NCBI GenBank assembly: GCA_900541335.1
Contig: UQJC01000021.1
Coordinates: 1 to 32,522 of the forward strand
Direction: 5' to 3'
DNA from: an uncultured Prevotella sp.
GTDB taxonomy: Bacteria; Bacteroidota; Bacteroidia; Bacteroidales; Bacteroidaceae
Length of the DNA: 32,522 bases
Shown here: positions 1 to 8,837 of the stretch, piece by piece
How positions within the stretch are numbered: the stretch's first letter is position 1
Layout of the letters: the number at the start of each line of letters is the position of its first letter
Made by a program: the position numbers and the translations under genes
Notes under the pieces: generated by a model
Database searches by the model: none
What the model was told of the DNA's origin: nothing
What the model saw: the letters and a program-made list of their open reading frames with translations, nothing else

Positions 1-98
1 ACGTCTTGGGAAATGCATTTAGGAGGTTAAAAGGGTTTCCCAACGTCTTGGGAAACGCATTTAGGAGGTTAAAACGGTTTCCCAACGTCTTGGGAAAC
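1..98. repeat. 42-bp tandem repeat running off the left edge
   Basis: Units begin at 1, 43 and 85; the first two are complete and nearly identical, and the third is lost after about 14 bases. Each unit starts ACGTCTTGGGAAA and ends GTTTCCCA, so every unit junction forms an 8-bp hairpin (35-42 with 49-56; 77-84 with 91-98; loop ACGTCT). The unit length is a multiple of three, which keeps a reading frame open through it, but the translation does not resemble a protein. More units may lie left of the window. The function is unknown. Confidence 0.85.
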
Positions 99-277
99 AC
101 ATTCCCCCTTGTGGGGACTCCCGTTGGAAAAAACAGACGCTCTTCCTCAGCCGAAGCTTCCTTTCCCCCACTCCAAATCCCCCTTTTTCTCCCCTCTAAG
201 CACTTTCGAATCCTTCTCCGACCCCCTCGGAAAACCTCTCGACAGCGCACACAAACTCGCTTAGAACGCAGATAAAT
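99..277. other. Intergenic spacer, pyrimidine-rich
   Basis: No gene is recognisable here. The plus strand is strongly pyrimidine-rich at about 148-205 (long C and T tracts). A small hairpin CCCC-TTG-TGGGG lies near 107-118. I see no promoter motif. Confidence 0.4.
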
Positions 278-317
278 GCCCTTTTCGGCGGTCATTGGCC
301 CCGAAAAGGGCTTTTTT
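278..317 (+). terminator. Intrinsic terminator upstream of gyrA
   Basis: A perfect 11-bp stem, GCCCTTTTCGG (278-288) with CCGAAAAGGGC (301-311), is followed directly by six T (312-317). It probably ends the transcript of a plus-strand gene left of the window and insulates gyrA. Confidence 0.8.
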
Positions 318-352
318 CGTCTCGAAATAAAGAGTCACCTTAAATAAATCGG

Positions 353-360
353 TATTTTTG
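353..360 (+). promoter_or_regulatory. Candidate -7 element for gyrA
   Basis: TATTTTTG matches the Bacteroidetes -7 consensus TAnnTTTG, 32 bases before the gyrA ATG and just after the terminator. No TTTG is seen at the usual -33 distance, so the call rests on one half of the promoter and on position. Confidence 0.4.
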
Positions 361-392
361 TCACTGCAAATAACAACACCTACAAAAATTAA

Positions 393-3014
393 ATGGAAAC
401 AATCGACGATAGAATCATCAAAGTCAATATCGAGGAGGAAATGAAGTCCTCGTACATTGACTATTCGATGTCCGTAATCGTAGCCCGCGCTTTGCCCGAC
501 GTGCGCGACGGCTTCAAACCCGTGCATCGCCGTATTCTCTACGGTATGATGGGATTGGGCATTACCCATGACAAGCCTACCCGTAAGTCTGCCCGTATTG
601 TCGGTGACGTACTCGGTAAGTATCACCCCCATGGCGACAGCTCCGTTTATGGCGCACTGGTGCGTATGGCACAGCCGTGGAATATGCGTTATCCCCTGGT
701 CGACGGACAGGGTAACTTCGGTTCGATGGACGGTGACTCGGCTGCCGCCATGCGTTACACAGAAGCTCGCCTCACTGTAGAAGGCGAAGCCATGATGCAA
801 GATATTGAGAAGGAAACTGTCGATATGGACCGTAACTTCGACAATACGCTTGACGAACCCAGCGTGATGCCGACCCGCATCCCCAACTTCCTGGTCAACG
901 GTGCCAGCGGTATTGCCGTAGGTATGGCTACCAATGTGCCGACTCACAACCTGAGCGAAGTCATCGATGCGTGTGTGGCATACATTGACAACAATGACAT
1001 TACAGTCGAGGAACTCATGCACCATGTCAAGGCACCCGACTTCCCGACGGGTGGTTTTATCATGGGAATGCAGGGTGTGCGCAATGCTTACGAAACGGGT
1101 AAGGGACGCGTCGTGATGCGTGCCCGTACGGAAATCGAAAGCGGACCGCAACACGACAGTATCATCGTGACCGAACTTCCCTATGGACTCAATAAGGAGG
1201 AATTGGTGAAGTTTATCGGTCAGTTGGCAGCTGATAAGCGCATTGAGGGCATTTCCAATGTCAATGACGAAAGTGACAAGGACGGTATGCGCATTGTGAT
1301 TGACGTGAAGCGCGATTTCAATGCCAACGTGGTGCTCAACAAGCTCTTTAAGATGACGGCACTCCAAACTTCGTTTGCTGTCAACTGCATTGCCCTGGTA
1401 CATGGCCGTCCGAAACTCTTGACCTTGAAGGATTGCATCAAGTACTTCGTGGAACACCGTCAAGACGTGGTTGTGCGTCGCACACGCTACGACTTGCGTA
1501 AGGCACAGGAGCGTGCTCACATCCTCGAAGGTTTGATTATTGCTTCAGACAACATCGACGAGGTGGTTCGACTCATCCGTGCGTCGAAAAACCCGCAAGC
1601 TGCCATCGAAGCATTGATGAATCGCTTTGCACTGGACGAAATTCAGGCAAAGGCAATCGTCGATATGCGTTTGGCACAGCTCACCAACATCCAGCAGGAG
1701 AAACTCCACGAGGAATACGAAGAAATCGAACGCCGCATTGCTTACTACGAACAGATTCTCAGTGACGAGGAACTCTGTCACCAGGTGATGAAGGACGAGC
1801 TGATTGAAGTGAAGGAGAAGTATGGAGACGAACGCCGTACGGAAATCTGCCTTTCTTCGACCGAATTTAACCCCGAAGACTTCTATGCCGACGACGAAGT
1901 GGTGATTACCATCTCGCACTTGGGTTACATCAAGCGTACGCCGTTGGCTGAATTCCGTGCACAGAGCCGTGGCGGTGTCGGGTCGAAGGGCGGAAGCACG
2001 CGTGAGGCCGACTTCATCGAATACATCTATCCGGCAACGATGCACAACACGATGCTCTTCTTTACGGCGAAGGGCCGTTGTTACTGGCTCAAGGTGTACG
2101 AGCTTCCTGAGGGAGCCAAGAACACGAAGGGTCGTGCCATCCAGAATATGCTCAACATCGATCCCGATGATGCCATCAATGCTTGCCTCCACATCCGCAA
2201 ATTGAACGACGCTGAGTTCTGCCGCACGCACTATGTGATGTTTGCGACGAAGGAAGGTATCATTAAGAAGACCTGTCTGACGGAATACTCCCGTCCGCGT
2301 ACGAACGGTGTCAACGCCATCAACATCCGTGAAGAAGACCGCGTGGTGAGCGTAGTTCTGACGAACGGTACGGACGAGATTATCATTGCTAACCGAAACG
2401 GACGTGCCATCCGATTTAACGAAAACACGGTGCGCACGATGGGACGTGTGGCTACGGGTGTGCGTGGTATCCGACTCGACGAAGATGGCAAGGACGAAGT
2501 AGTCGGCATGATCTGTATCAACGATCCCGAGAACGAAACGGTGATGGTGGTCAGCGAAAACGGCTATGGTAAGCGTTCAGCAGTAGCTGATTACCGCGTG
2601 ACCAACCGTGGCGGTAAGGGTGTGAAGACACTCGACATTACTGACAAGACGGGTGACGTGGTAGCCATCAAGGCAGTGACCGACGAGGACGACCTCATGA
2701 TTATCAATAAGAGTGGCATCACCATCCGCATGAAGCTCACCGAGGTTCGTGTACAGGGCCGTGCCACTCAGGGTGTGCGCCTGATTAATCTTGAAAAGCG
2801 CAACGACGTCATTTCAAGCGTCTGCAAGGTGCCCACTGAGGAGGAAGAACTCGATGAAGCGGTTGAAACGCTGGAAGAGGGTTTGACCGAAAACCAGGGT
2901 ACGACGGAGAACACGGGCGAAACGGTGACGGAAACCACAGCGATGCGCGGCCTCTTTGACGGACTCGATGAGGACGATGTCATTGAAGGCGGTACGTCGG
3001 ATGACGGTGAGTAA
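393..3014 (+). CDS. gyrA: DNA gyrase subunit A
   Basis: This is the breakage-reunion subunit of gyrase, which with GyrB introduces negative supercoils into DNA. The protein is 873 aa, normal for GyrA. The N-terminus (about 10-470) has the winged-helix/tower topoisomerase IIA fold with DVRDGFKPVHRR (36-47) and the catalytic tyrosine Y122 in AAMRYTEAR. The C-terminal beta-pinwheel carries a GyrA box (NRGGKGVK), which favours GyrA over ParC. The last 50 or so residues are acidic. Numbering matches E. coli through the quinolone region: S83 and S84 are present, and position 87 is Gly rather than the Asp of E. coli. The ATG is preceded by an A-rich stretch without a clear Shine-Dalgarno. A TPR gene follows after 238 bases. 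Confidence 0.98.
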   Translation: METIDDRIIKVNIEEEMKSSYIDYSMSVIVARALPDVRDGFKPVHRRILYGMMGLGITHDKPTRKSARIVGDVLGKYHPHGDSSVYGALVRMAQPWNMRYPLVDGQGNFGSMDGDSAAAMRYTEARLTVEGEAMMQDIEKETVDMDRNFDNTLDEPSVMPTRIPNFLVNGASGIAVGMATNVPTHNLSEVIDACVAYIDNNDITVEELMHHVKAPDFPTGGFIMGMQGVRNAYETGKGRVVMRARTEIESGPQHDSIIVTELPYGLNKEELVKFIGQLAADKRIEGISNVNDESDKDGMRIVIDVKRDFNANVVLNKLFKMTALQTSFAVNCIALVHGRPKLLTLKDCIKYFVEHRQDVVVRRTRYDLRKAQERAHILEGLIIASDNIDEVVRLIRASKNPQAAIEALMNRFALDEIQAKAIVDMRLAQLTNIQQEKLHEEYEEIERRIAYYEQILSDEELCHQVMKDELIEVKEKYGDERRTEICLSSTEFNPEDFYADDEVVITISHLGYIKRTPLAEFRAQSRGGVGSKGGSTREADFIEYIYPATMHNTMLFFTAKGRCYWLKVYELPEGAKNTKGRAIQNMLNIDPDDAINACLHIRKLNDAEFCRTHYVMFATKEGIIKKTCLTEYSRPRTNGVNAINIREEDRVVSVVLTNGTDEIIIANRNGRAIRFNENTVRTMGRVATGVRGIRLDEDGKDEVVGMICINDPENETVMVVSENGYGKRSAVADYRVTNRGGKGVKTLDITDKTGDVVAIKAVTDEDDLMIINKSGITIRMKLTEVRVQGRATQGVRLINLEKRNDVISSVCKVPTEEEELDEAVETLEEGLTENQGTTENTGETVTETTAMRGLFDGLDEDDVIEGGTSDDGE

Positions 3015-3252
3015 ACTCACGGTGACAACCCATAAAACAGACGATGACGTATTCCCGGCTGTAGAAGTCTGCGGACTGAAAAGGGGGCGGTCGTGACTGG
3101 CGACCCTGACACCCCTCGAAAGGGTGCAGCCACTTCTGCAACGTGAAGAAGCATTCGATATAGCAATCAATCAATCGTGGGCAACCCGCACACAACGGTG
3201 ACGCGGGACTGCCCACACCATACAACCAATCTTACCAAATCCAATTAGGACA
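3015..3252 (+). other. gyrA-TPR intergenic region with hairpins
   Basis: A small palindrome GTGAGTAAACTCAC spans the gyrA stop codon (3007-3020). CACCC-CTCGAAA-GGGTG lies near 3110-3126. A two-part hairpin at 3178-3215 pairs TGGGCA with TGCCCA and CCCGC with GCGGG. None has a T-run, so they are not clear terminators. I see no convincing promoter; read-through from gyrA is possible. Confidence 0.4.
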
Positions 3253-4632
3253 ATGAAAAAGATTATGCTCAGCCTCGCCCTGCTCTTTATGACTGCCGGT
3301 GGCGCGATGGCACAAGGTGAAGGACCCAAGCCGGGTTCATGGAAAGCTTATGACAAGATTTCCAAGGCAGACCGTTTGGTCGGTGAACGTAAGGCAGAGT
3401 CCTTCGAGCAAGCTCAGGTTCTCTACAAGGAGGCTGAGGACATCCTCAAGGCAGACATCGAAAAGGCTAAGGCGGAACAGAAGACCGACAAGCTCGCTCT
3501 GCTTTACTTGCAGAACGGTCAGTTGCAAAACAAGATGTTGGCGCCCGACTTGAACCGCGCACAGCAGGGTGTTCCCTTCGACACGATTGCTTTCTGCCAG
3601 CGTATTGACAATATCATCAGCAGCTACAACGATGCGGCTGAGTACAACTCAAAACCCAACGCAAAAGGCAAGGTAAAGGAAGACCCCGCGGTGAAGATGT
3701 ACACCAAACTGGGTATCTCAAGCCTCTTGACGCTCTATTACAACTGTGGTGCCTTCATGGATGCCATGGGTAAGAAGCAGGAGAGTATCAACTACTTCCA
3801 AAAGTTTGTCGACCTGCCCAAAACTACGCCCGTGTTTACGGAACAGGAAGTGGACTCTATCTATAAGTCACAGGAGAAGGTGTACAACACGGCTCGCTTC
3901 AACCTGGCTCTCCAGAACTTCTACTTGAAGAACTGGGACAAGGCGATTGAATGTGCCGATGCAGCCATGGTAGACACGGCCAACCTTCACGACCTCTTCC
4001 TCATCAAGATCAATGCTTACGGTGAGAAGAAAGACTCTGTCGCTTGGCAGCGTACGCTCGTGGAAGCTTCACAGAAGACGGGCCGTTCTTCGTACTTGCA
4101 GAACCTGCTCTACTATTACATCCAAAACAACAAGATGCAGGAAGCTACCAGCTTGGCTGAGAAGTTGACTGTAGACTCTCCCAACGACAAAATGAGCTGG
4201 TACATGCGTGGTGCCATCGAACTCAACGTGAAGAAGGACTACGAGGCAGCTCGTAAGAGCTTCGAGAAGGCATTGGCCATCGATCCCAACTTCGAGGATG
4301 CGCTCTTCAACATGGGTACGGCTTACATCAACGATATTTATGACCAACGCGTATCGGGTAAGTTCAAATACATCGGTACGAACCGTCGTATCGCCGGTAA
4401 GAACGAGGCCGCTTACAAGAAAGAGAAAGCTATCTATGATCAGGAGTTGGCTACGGTGCGCAGCTACTACGAAAAGGCACGTCCCTACATGGAGCGTCTG
4501 CGTGAACTCACTCCCGACGGTGCTAAGCGTTGGGCTTCTCCGTTGCAAATGATCTATTCAAGCTTGAATATGCCTGCTGAGGCAAAGCAGATGGACGCTT
4601 TGTTGGAACAGGCTAACCAGGCTGGTAACTAA
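3253..4632 (+). CDS. Exported tetratricopeptide-repeat protein (TPR-1)
   Basis: The protein has 459 aa. Residues 1-20 form a signal peptide (MKKIMLSLALLFMTAGGAMA, then Q), so it is secreted to the periplasm; there is no lipobox cysteine. The body is alpha-helical with TPR-like units; the clearest runs from MSWYMRGAIELNVKKDYEA into SFEKALAIDPNFEDALFNMG (about 315-355), with the typical W/G/Y/A/P spacing. TPR proteins act as protein-binding scaffolds; no partner or enzymatic role can be read from the sequence. Its last 60 residues resemble those of the next gene (PYxExxRxLxPxGxxRWA), so the two are tandem paralogues. A TPR gene next to gyrA is, as far as I recall, common in Bacteroidales. A repeat element starts two bases after the stop codon. 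Confidence 0.85.
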   Translation: MKKIMLSLALLFMTAGGAMAQGEGPKPGSWKAYDKISKADRLVGERKAESFEQAQVLYKEAEDILKADIEKAKAEQKTDKLALLYLQNGQLQNKMLAPDLNRAQQGVPFDTIAFCQRIDNIISSYNDAAEYNSKPNAKGKVKEDPAVKMYTKLGISSLLTLYYNCGAFMDAMGKKQESINYFQKFVDLPKTTPVFTEQEVDSIYKSQEKVYNTARFNLALQNFYLKNWDKAIECADAAMVDTANLHDLFLIKINAYGEKKDSVAWQRTLVEASQKTGRSSYLQNLLYYYIQNNKMQEATSLAEKLTVDSPNDKMSWYMRGAIELNVKKDYEAARKSFEKALAIDPNFEDALFNMGTAYINDIYDQRVSGKFKYIGTNRRIAGKNEAAYKKEKAIYDQELATVRSYYEKARPYMERLRELTPDGAKRWASPLQMIYSSLNMPAEAKQMDALLEQANQAGN

Positions 4633-4633
4633 T

Positions 4634-4755
4634 AAGGGATGTTCTATAAATTACAGTTTGGGAGTTGATGCGTTTAAAAGTTGATTTATCCAGCCCCTGG
4701 CTTTCAACCTAAACTCTTCAACCTTCAACTTACCACTGATAATGAATAGAGCCAA
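4634..4755 (-). repeat. Dispersed palindromic element, copy 1
   Basis: This copy starts two bases after the TPR-1 stop codon with AAGGGATGTTCTATAAATTA and ends near ATAGAGCC. It has the orientation of copy 4, opposite to copies 2 and 3. The terminal inverted repeat (GTTCTAT...ATAGAGC) has one change at the right end. Internally it keeps ACAGTTTGGGAGTTGATG and the distal CTTTCAACC/AAACTCTTCAACC block. It is non-coding. Confidence 0.8.
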
Positions 4756-4807
4756 CCATAAAGGACGATGACTGGTCGCCCACAGGCTCCAGGCATTCCT
4801 ACTGACC

Positions 4808-4848
4808 AAAGGAGGATGTGCCAATTGGAGGCACATCCTCCTTTCTTA
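4808..4848 (+). terminator. Intrinsic terminator after TPR-1
   Basis: A perfect 15-bp stem, AAAGGAGGATGTGCC (4808-4822) with GGCACATCCTCCTTT (4830-4844), closes a 7-base loop and runs into TTTCTT. It lies about 175 bases beyond the TPR-1 stop, past repeat copy 1, and probably ends the gyrA/TPR-1 transcript. Confidence 0.8.
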
Positions 4849-5099
4849 CACGTCGGGTGGGATAGCGTTTGGACCGAGACGGCTTTTCTGAACGGGACGG
4901 ATGCCCGTTGAGTGGCTCGGAAACAAAGGCTTTCTCCTTACGTGACCTACTGAAGGCAATCGGAAACTATCCGCTTCTCTGAAAGGGATAGGGAATCATA
5001 CGTGAACAGCTCGCTGGCGGTTGTCAGTGAGTGGAGCGCAGTTTGAGCGGCCGTTTGCTGTCCGATAGCCCTTAACTCAGACAACACAAAATATTGACG
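4849..5099 (+). other. Leader region of TPR-2 with nested hairpins
   Basis: No gene is visible. CCGAG (4874-4878) pairs with CTCGG (4916-4920) around an inner stem AACGGG (4891-4896)/CCCGTT (4904-4909). A second stem is CTATCC (4967-4972)/GGATAG (4986-4991). The heptamer TACGTGA occurs twice (near 4939 and 5000). No TAnnTTTG element is seen, so the TPR-2 promoter is not identified. Confidence 0.35.
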
Positions 5100-6299
5100 A
5101 TGCGATATCTACTCTTTTGGTTACTTCTTTTCACCGCTCCCGGTGCCTTATCGGCGCAGCGAGCTTTCAAACCAGTGAAGCTGGCCTTGAAGGCGAAGAA
5201 TTACGGAGAAGCAATCAAGCAAATTAACCAGTTGAGACAGGACTCTGTCTATCGCGACGCACCCAAGCTGTGCATTTACAGCATGGAAGCCTATCAAGGG
5301 CAAAACGATGCGCAAAACATGAAGCTCTACTTAAAGCAGAGCTACGATACGCTTGCCTTCTTTTCGACGACTTATCAGATAGTCAACGAGGCAATCCGTT
5401 TAGACTCGCTCGAACAGCAACTGAGGGTAACTGAAGAGCAGAAACCGAAGTATCAAAACCAGGTGAAGGAGCAGTTGCGCCGCTATTTTCCCAACTTATT
5501 GGTGGGGGCGCGCTTCTTTTACAAACGTGGTAAGTACCAGGAGGCGATGCCCTACTTGAGACGTTGTCTGGACTTACCCGAAACACCGCTGGGCAAGGAT
5601 GCTGGTTTGCCGACGAAGGCGCATCAGAGCAATGCCAGCCTGTATGTGGTGTGTGCGTACAACACGCAACAGTATGACGAGGTTCATCGCTACCAAGAAT
5701 GGGCATTGGCCGACACGCTCTCGCGTGCTACGATTCTGGAATGCCTGATCAATACGGCGGCTGCCGAGAAAGATTCGCTCGCTTACCTGCAAGGACTCCA
5801 AACCGGTTGGCAGGAGTTTGCAGACAAGCCGGCTTTCTTTACTCGCTTGGTCGATTACTATGCATTGAGAGGGAATTATCCCGAGGTGCTCGGTTTGGTT
5901 GGGAAACAGTTGGAGCGTAACCCGATGGACGCTTCGGCTCGCTTGGCCGAATGTATGGCGAACCTCAATCTTGAAAACTTTGATGCCTGCATCGAGACGG
6001 GAAAACTGCTCTTGCAGGCCGATACGTCGCTGGTAGACGTAAATTACTACGTGGGAGCCGCCTATGTTGCCAAGGCACTGTTGGTCACCATGCCCGACAA
6101 TGCCCTGTCAAAGACTTATCAGAAGGCTTCCCTGCAACGTAAGTCGTATCTGAAGGATGCGGAACCTTACTTGGAGCTTTACCGCAAACTGGCTCCGAAG
6201 GGCACGCATCGTTGGGCACCGTTGCTTTATAAAGTGTACTTGGGGCTGAACCGTGGTGACAAGTTTGCTGAAATTGAAGCGGTGCTGAAAGCGATGTAA
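5100..6299 (+). CDS. Exported TPR-like protein (TPR-2), paralogue of TPR-1
   Basis: I start at ATG 5100 rather than a TTG six bases upstream; this gives 399 aa beginning with a clean signal peptide, MRYLLFWLLLFTAPGALSA, then QRAFKPV. The rest is helical with degenerate TPR units, for example KLALKAKNYGEAIKQINQL near the N-terminus and a repeat around RGNYPEVLGLVGKQLERNP. The C-terminus (PYLELYRKLAPKGTHRWAPL) mirrors the C-terminus of TPR-1, pointing to tandem duplication followed by strong divergence. It is probably a periplasmic scaffold or binding protein; the specific role is unknown. It has its own leader and follows a terminator, so it is probably transcribed separately from TPR-1. A repeat element begins four bases after its stop. 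Confidence 0.8.
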   Translation: MRYLLFWLLLFTAPGALSAQRAFKPVKLALKAKNYGEAIKQINQLRQDSVYRDAPKLCIYSMEAYQGQNDAQNMKLYLKQSYDTLAFFSTTYQIVNEAIRLDSLEQQLRVTEEQKPKYQNQVKEQLRRYFPNLLVGARFFYKRGKYQEAMPYLRRCLDLPETPLGKDAGLPTKAHQSNASLYVVCAYNTQQYDEVHRYQEWALADTLSRATILECLINTAAAEKDSLAYLQGLQTGWQEFADKPAFFTRLVDYYALRGNYPEVLGLVGKQLERNPMDASARLAECMANLNLENFDACIETGKLLLQADTSLVDVNYYVGAAYVAKALLVTMPDNALSKTYQKASLQRKSYLKDAEPYLELYRKLAPKGTHRWAPLLYKVYLGLNRGDKFAEIEAVLKAM

Positions 6300-6303
6300 G
6301 CGG

Positions 6304-6417
6304 GTGCTATTCAGGATCAGTTGAACAGTTGAAGGTAGAAGAGTTTATAATGCAAGTCATGAGCTTGATTCAACAACTCTTACACTCATCAACTACTCAA
6401 CGGTCATTGATAGAACC
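6304..6417 (+). repeat. Dispersed palindromic element, copy 2
   Basis: This copy starts four bases after the TPR-2 stop and is the most diverged. It keeps GATCAGTTG, CAGTTGAAGG, AAGAGTTTA, AGTCATGAGCTTGAT and CTCATCAACTACTCAA, and ends TTGATAGAACC. It has the same orientation as copy 3. Confidence 0.75.
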
Positions 6418-6690
6418 CCCTCAAGGGAAGCACTCGCCCTTGGCTCGGCCCGCGAGAGGCTGCGCAGGCGTGAGGGCACTTCCCCTTCTTCAATCGATAT
6501 TCCTTTCATTCAGCAGTCTGCCTGCTGAACGAAACCTCATAGGGCCTCGTTGGCCCCAAACAGTCGAAATGCTTTGCGGTAATGGGTCGCGAACTTGCTG
6601 TTCACACCCCCTGCGAAACATTTGATTCTCCCTAACGGGCTACCTGCCTCGGGGCGTAGCCTATTTCCATTATTGAAACAGTTCTTCATT
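6418..6690. other. Intergenic region before the M3 peptidase gene
   Basis: No gene or promoter is recognised. Two short hairpins can be drawn: CAAGGG (6422-6427)/CCCTTG (6437-6442) and GGGCC (6542-6546)/GGCCC (6552-6556). The open frame that continues upstream of ATG 6691 encodes no plausible peptidase sequence. Confidence 0.4.
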
Positions 6691-8790
6691 ATGCGAGACT
6701 TCATAACTTCCCAACTTTTGGACGATGCCGCCTGGAAACAGGCGTTGCAAACCTCTTTTCCGCAGGCTACCTACACGGAAGCCGATGCAGACTTCCTGCG
6801 CAAGGAAATGGAATGCGGTATGCAAGAGGAGTTGGAAGAAATCGAAACCCTGGTCAACAACCCCGAAGCTCCGGGATTTGAGAATACCATCGTAGCCTTG
6901 AGCCGTACGGGCAACCGACTGGAACGGGCGACGACGGTCATGTATAATTTGCTGAGCGCGGAGACAAACGATGCGCTCGACGCCCTGGCCAACGAAATGG
7001 CACCGCGCCTTTCGGAACACGGCAACAACATTATGTTGCGTGCAGACCTCTTTGCCCGTGTGCGTGCGGTCTATGAGCATCGACCGGCTGACTTGACGCC
7101 GGAAGACAGCCGTTTGCTGGAGAAAACGTACGAGGGTTTTGAGCGTTCGGGTGCTACGCTCGACGAAGCGGGCAAGCAACGCTTCCGTGAGATTACCCGT
7201 ACACTCTCAGAGAAGGGGTTGCTCTTCTCACAAAACCTGCTCAAGGAGACGAATAAGTTTGTCCTCCACCTGACCGATGAGCAAGAGTTGGCGGGACTTC
7301 CCGAAATGCACCGTGCCGCAGCTGCCCACGAGGCGAAGGAGAAGGGTATGAGCGGCTGGGTGTTTACCTTGCACGCTCCGAGCTTTGTCCCCTTTATGAT
7401 GTATGCGGACAACCGCAAACGGAGAGAAGAACTCTATCGTGCTTACCATACCCGTTGTACTTCGGACAATGAGAATTGCAACTTCCAGGTAGTCAAGGAC
7501 ATTGTGAACCTCAAGCGTGAGCTGGCTCAGCTCCTGGGCTATGAGCATTACGCTGACTACGCTTTGCGTCGCCGCATGGCGCAGCATCCGGCAGCTGTTT
7601 ACCAGTTGCTCGACGACCTCATGGCTAATTACCGCGACCGTGCGCGTCAGGAAGTGGCTGAAGTGGAGGCTTGTGCCCGTCGCTTGGAAGGCGAGCAGTT
7701 TGAACTGAAGGCGTGGGACTTTGCTTATTACAGCCAGAAGCTGAAAAAGGAGCGTTACGACTACGACCCCGACATGTTGCGCCCCTACTTCGAACTGTCG
7801 AAGGTCATCGACGGGGTATTTGGATTGGCGCAACGTCTCTACGGCATTACCTTTAAGGAGGATGCAGGCATTCCGGTATATCACCCCGACGTGAAGGCTT
7901 ACCGTGTGTACGATGAACAACAGCAGGAACTGGCTGTATTCTACGCAGACTTCTTCCCTCGCAGTACCAAGCAGGGAGGTGCGTGGATGACCAACTACCG
8001 TGACGAACACAGTGAGGTGGACGCGAAGGAAACGGTAACTCCTGCCAACTCCGTGCGCCCGGTAGTGAGCATTACCACCAACTTTACGAAGCCCACGGCG
8101 GATACACCCTCGTTGCTCACCCTCTCGGAGGTAGAAACCTTCCTGCATGAGTTTGGGCACGCACTCCATGGCATTTTTGCGATGACGCACCACGCTTCGT
8201 TGAGCGGTACGTCTGTATTTTGGGACTTTGTGGAGCTCCCTTCACAATTCATGGAGAATTATGCGGTTGAGCCGGAGTTCCTTCATACATTTGCAAAGCA
8301 TTATCAAACGGGTGAGTCATTGCCCGAATCATACATCGAACGGATTCGTCAAAGCCGTAATTTCCAAGCGGCTTACGCTTGCATGCGTCAGGTGTCCTTC
8401 GGACTCCTCGATATGGCTTACTTCACGCAGACGAAACCCTTCGCAACCGATGTACGCAGCTTCGAACAACAGGCTTGGAAGGAGGCTCAATTGCTTCCCA
8501 CAGTCGATGAGGCGTGTATGACGGTACAATTTGGTCACATCATGTCGGGTGGTTACTCGGCAGGCTATTATAGTTACAAGTGGGCAGAGGTGCTCGATGC
8601 CGATGCCTTTTCCCTCTTCCGTCAACACGGCATCTTTGACCGTGCCACGGCGACTTCCTTCCGTCAGCACATCCTTTCGCAGGGTGGAACGGAGTTGCCC
8701 ATGAAGCTCTATCAGGCTTTCCGTGGGCAGGAACCGACGATTGACGCTTTATTACAGCGTGACGGCATCCTTCCGAACGCAGAAGCGTAG
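6691..8790 (+). CDS. dcp: M3-family peptidyl-dipeptidase (Dcp/oligopeptidase A type)
   Basis: This is a zinc metallopeptidase that degrades oligopeptides in the cytoplasm; Dcp members release C-terminal dipeptides. From ATG 6691 the protein is 699 aa, close to the roughly 680 aa of E. coli Dcp and OpdA. The zinc site is H486-E-F-G-H490, followed by the third ligand E515 in FVELPSQ, exactly 25 residues after H490 as in family M3. The C-terminal SGGYSAGYYSYKWAEVLDAD block matches the family's substrate-binding loop. There is no signal peptide once the upstream TTG extension is discarded, so it is cytoplasmic. Dcp and OpdA are hard to separate by eye; the symbol is my best guess. The dCMP deaminase gene follows after 47 bases. 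Confidence 0.9.
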   Translation: MRDFITSQLLDDAAWKQALQTSFPQATYTEADADFLRKEMECGMQEELEEIETLVNNPEAPGFENTIVALSRTGNRLERATTVMYNLLSAETNDALDALANEMAPRLSEHGNNIMLRADLFARVRAVYEHRPADLTPEDSRLLEKTYEGFERSGATLDEAGKQRFREITRTLSEKGLLFSQNLLKETNKFVLHLTDEQELAGLPEMHRAAAAHEAKEKGMSGWVFTLHAPSFVPFMMYADNRKRREELYRAYHTRCTSDNENCNFQVVKDIVNLKRELAQLLGYEHYADYALRRRMAQHPAAVYQLLDDLMANYRDRARQEVAEVEACARRLEGEQFELKAWDFAYYSQKLKKERYDYDPDMLRPYFELSKVIDGVFGLAQRLYGITFKEDAGIPVYHPDVKAYRVYDEQQQELAVFYADFFPRSTKQGGAWMTNYRDEHSEVDAKETVTPANSVRPVVSITTNFTKPTADTPSLLTLSEVETFLHEFGHALHGIFAMTHHASLSGTSVFWDFVELPSQFMENYAVEPEFLHTFAKHYQTGESLPESYIERIRQSRNFQAAYACMRQVSFGLLDMAYFTQTKPFATDVRSFEQQAWKEAQLLPTVDEACMTVQFGHIMSGGYSAGYYSYKWAEVLDADAFSLFRQHGIFDRATATSFRQHILSQGGTELPMKLYQAFRGQEPTIDALLQRDGILPNAEA

Positions 8791-8837
8791 CGGAGGGAGC
8801 TTTCTCGTGTCTTCATTTCTTTATTCTGAAAGATTTT

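Noticed and set aside
6..275. 89-codon frame over the left-edge repeat
   Set aside because: It stays open because the repeat unit is 42 bases; the product is a repeat of GNAFRRLKxFPNVL followed by low-complexity sequence, and a terminator lies just after it.
261..1520. 419-codon minus-strand frame opposite gyrA
   Set aside because: It mirrors the codon structure of gyrA, is rich in His, Val and Thr as antisense frames are, and has no family features.
4651..4836. 61-codon minus-strand frame over repeat copy 1 and the terminator
   Set aside because: It lies wholly in the repeat and hairpin, and the other copies of the element do not keep it open.
6595..6690. N-terminal extension of the M3 peptidase from a TTG
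   Set aside because: The added residues do not resemble a signal peptide or the family; ATG 6691 gives the normal length.
7228..8193. 321-codon minus-strand frame opposite the M3 peptidase
   Set aside because: It is a shadow of a clearly identified gene with intact zinc motif and has no recognisable domain.
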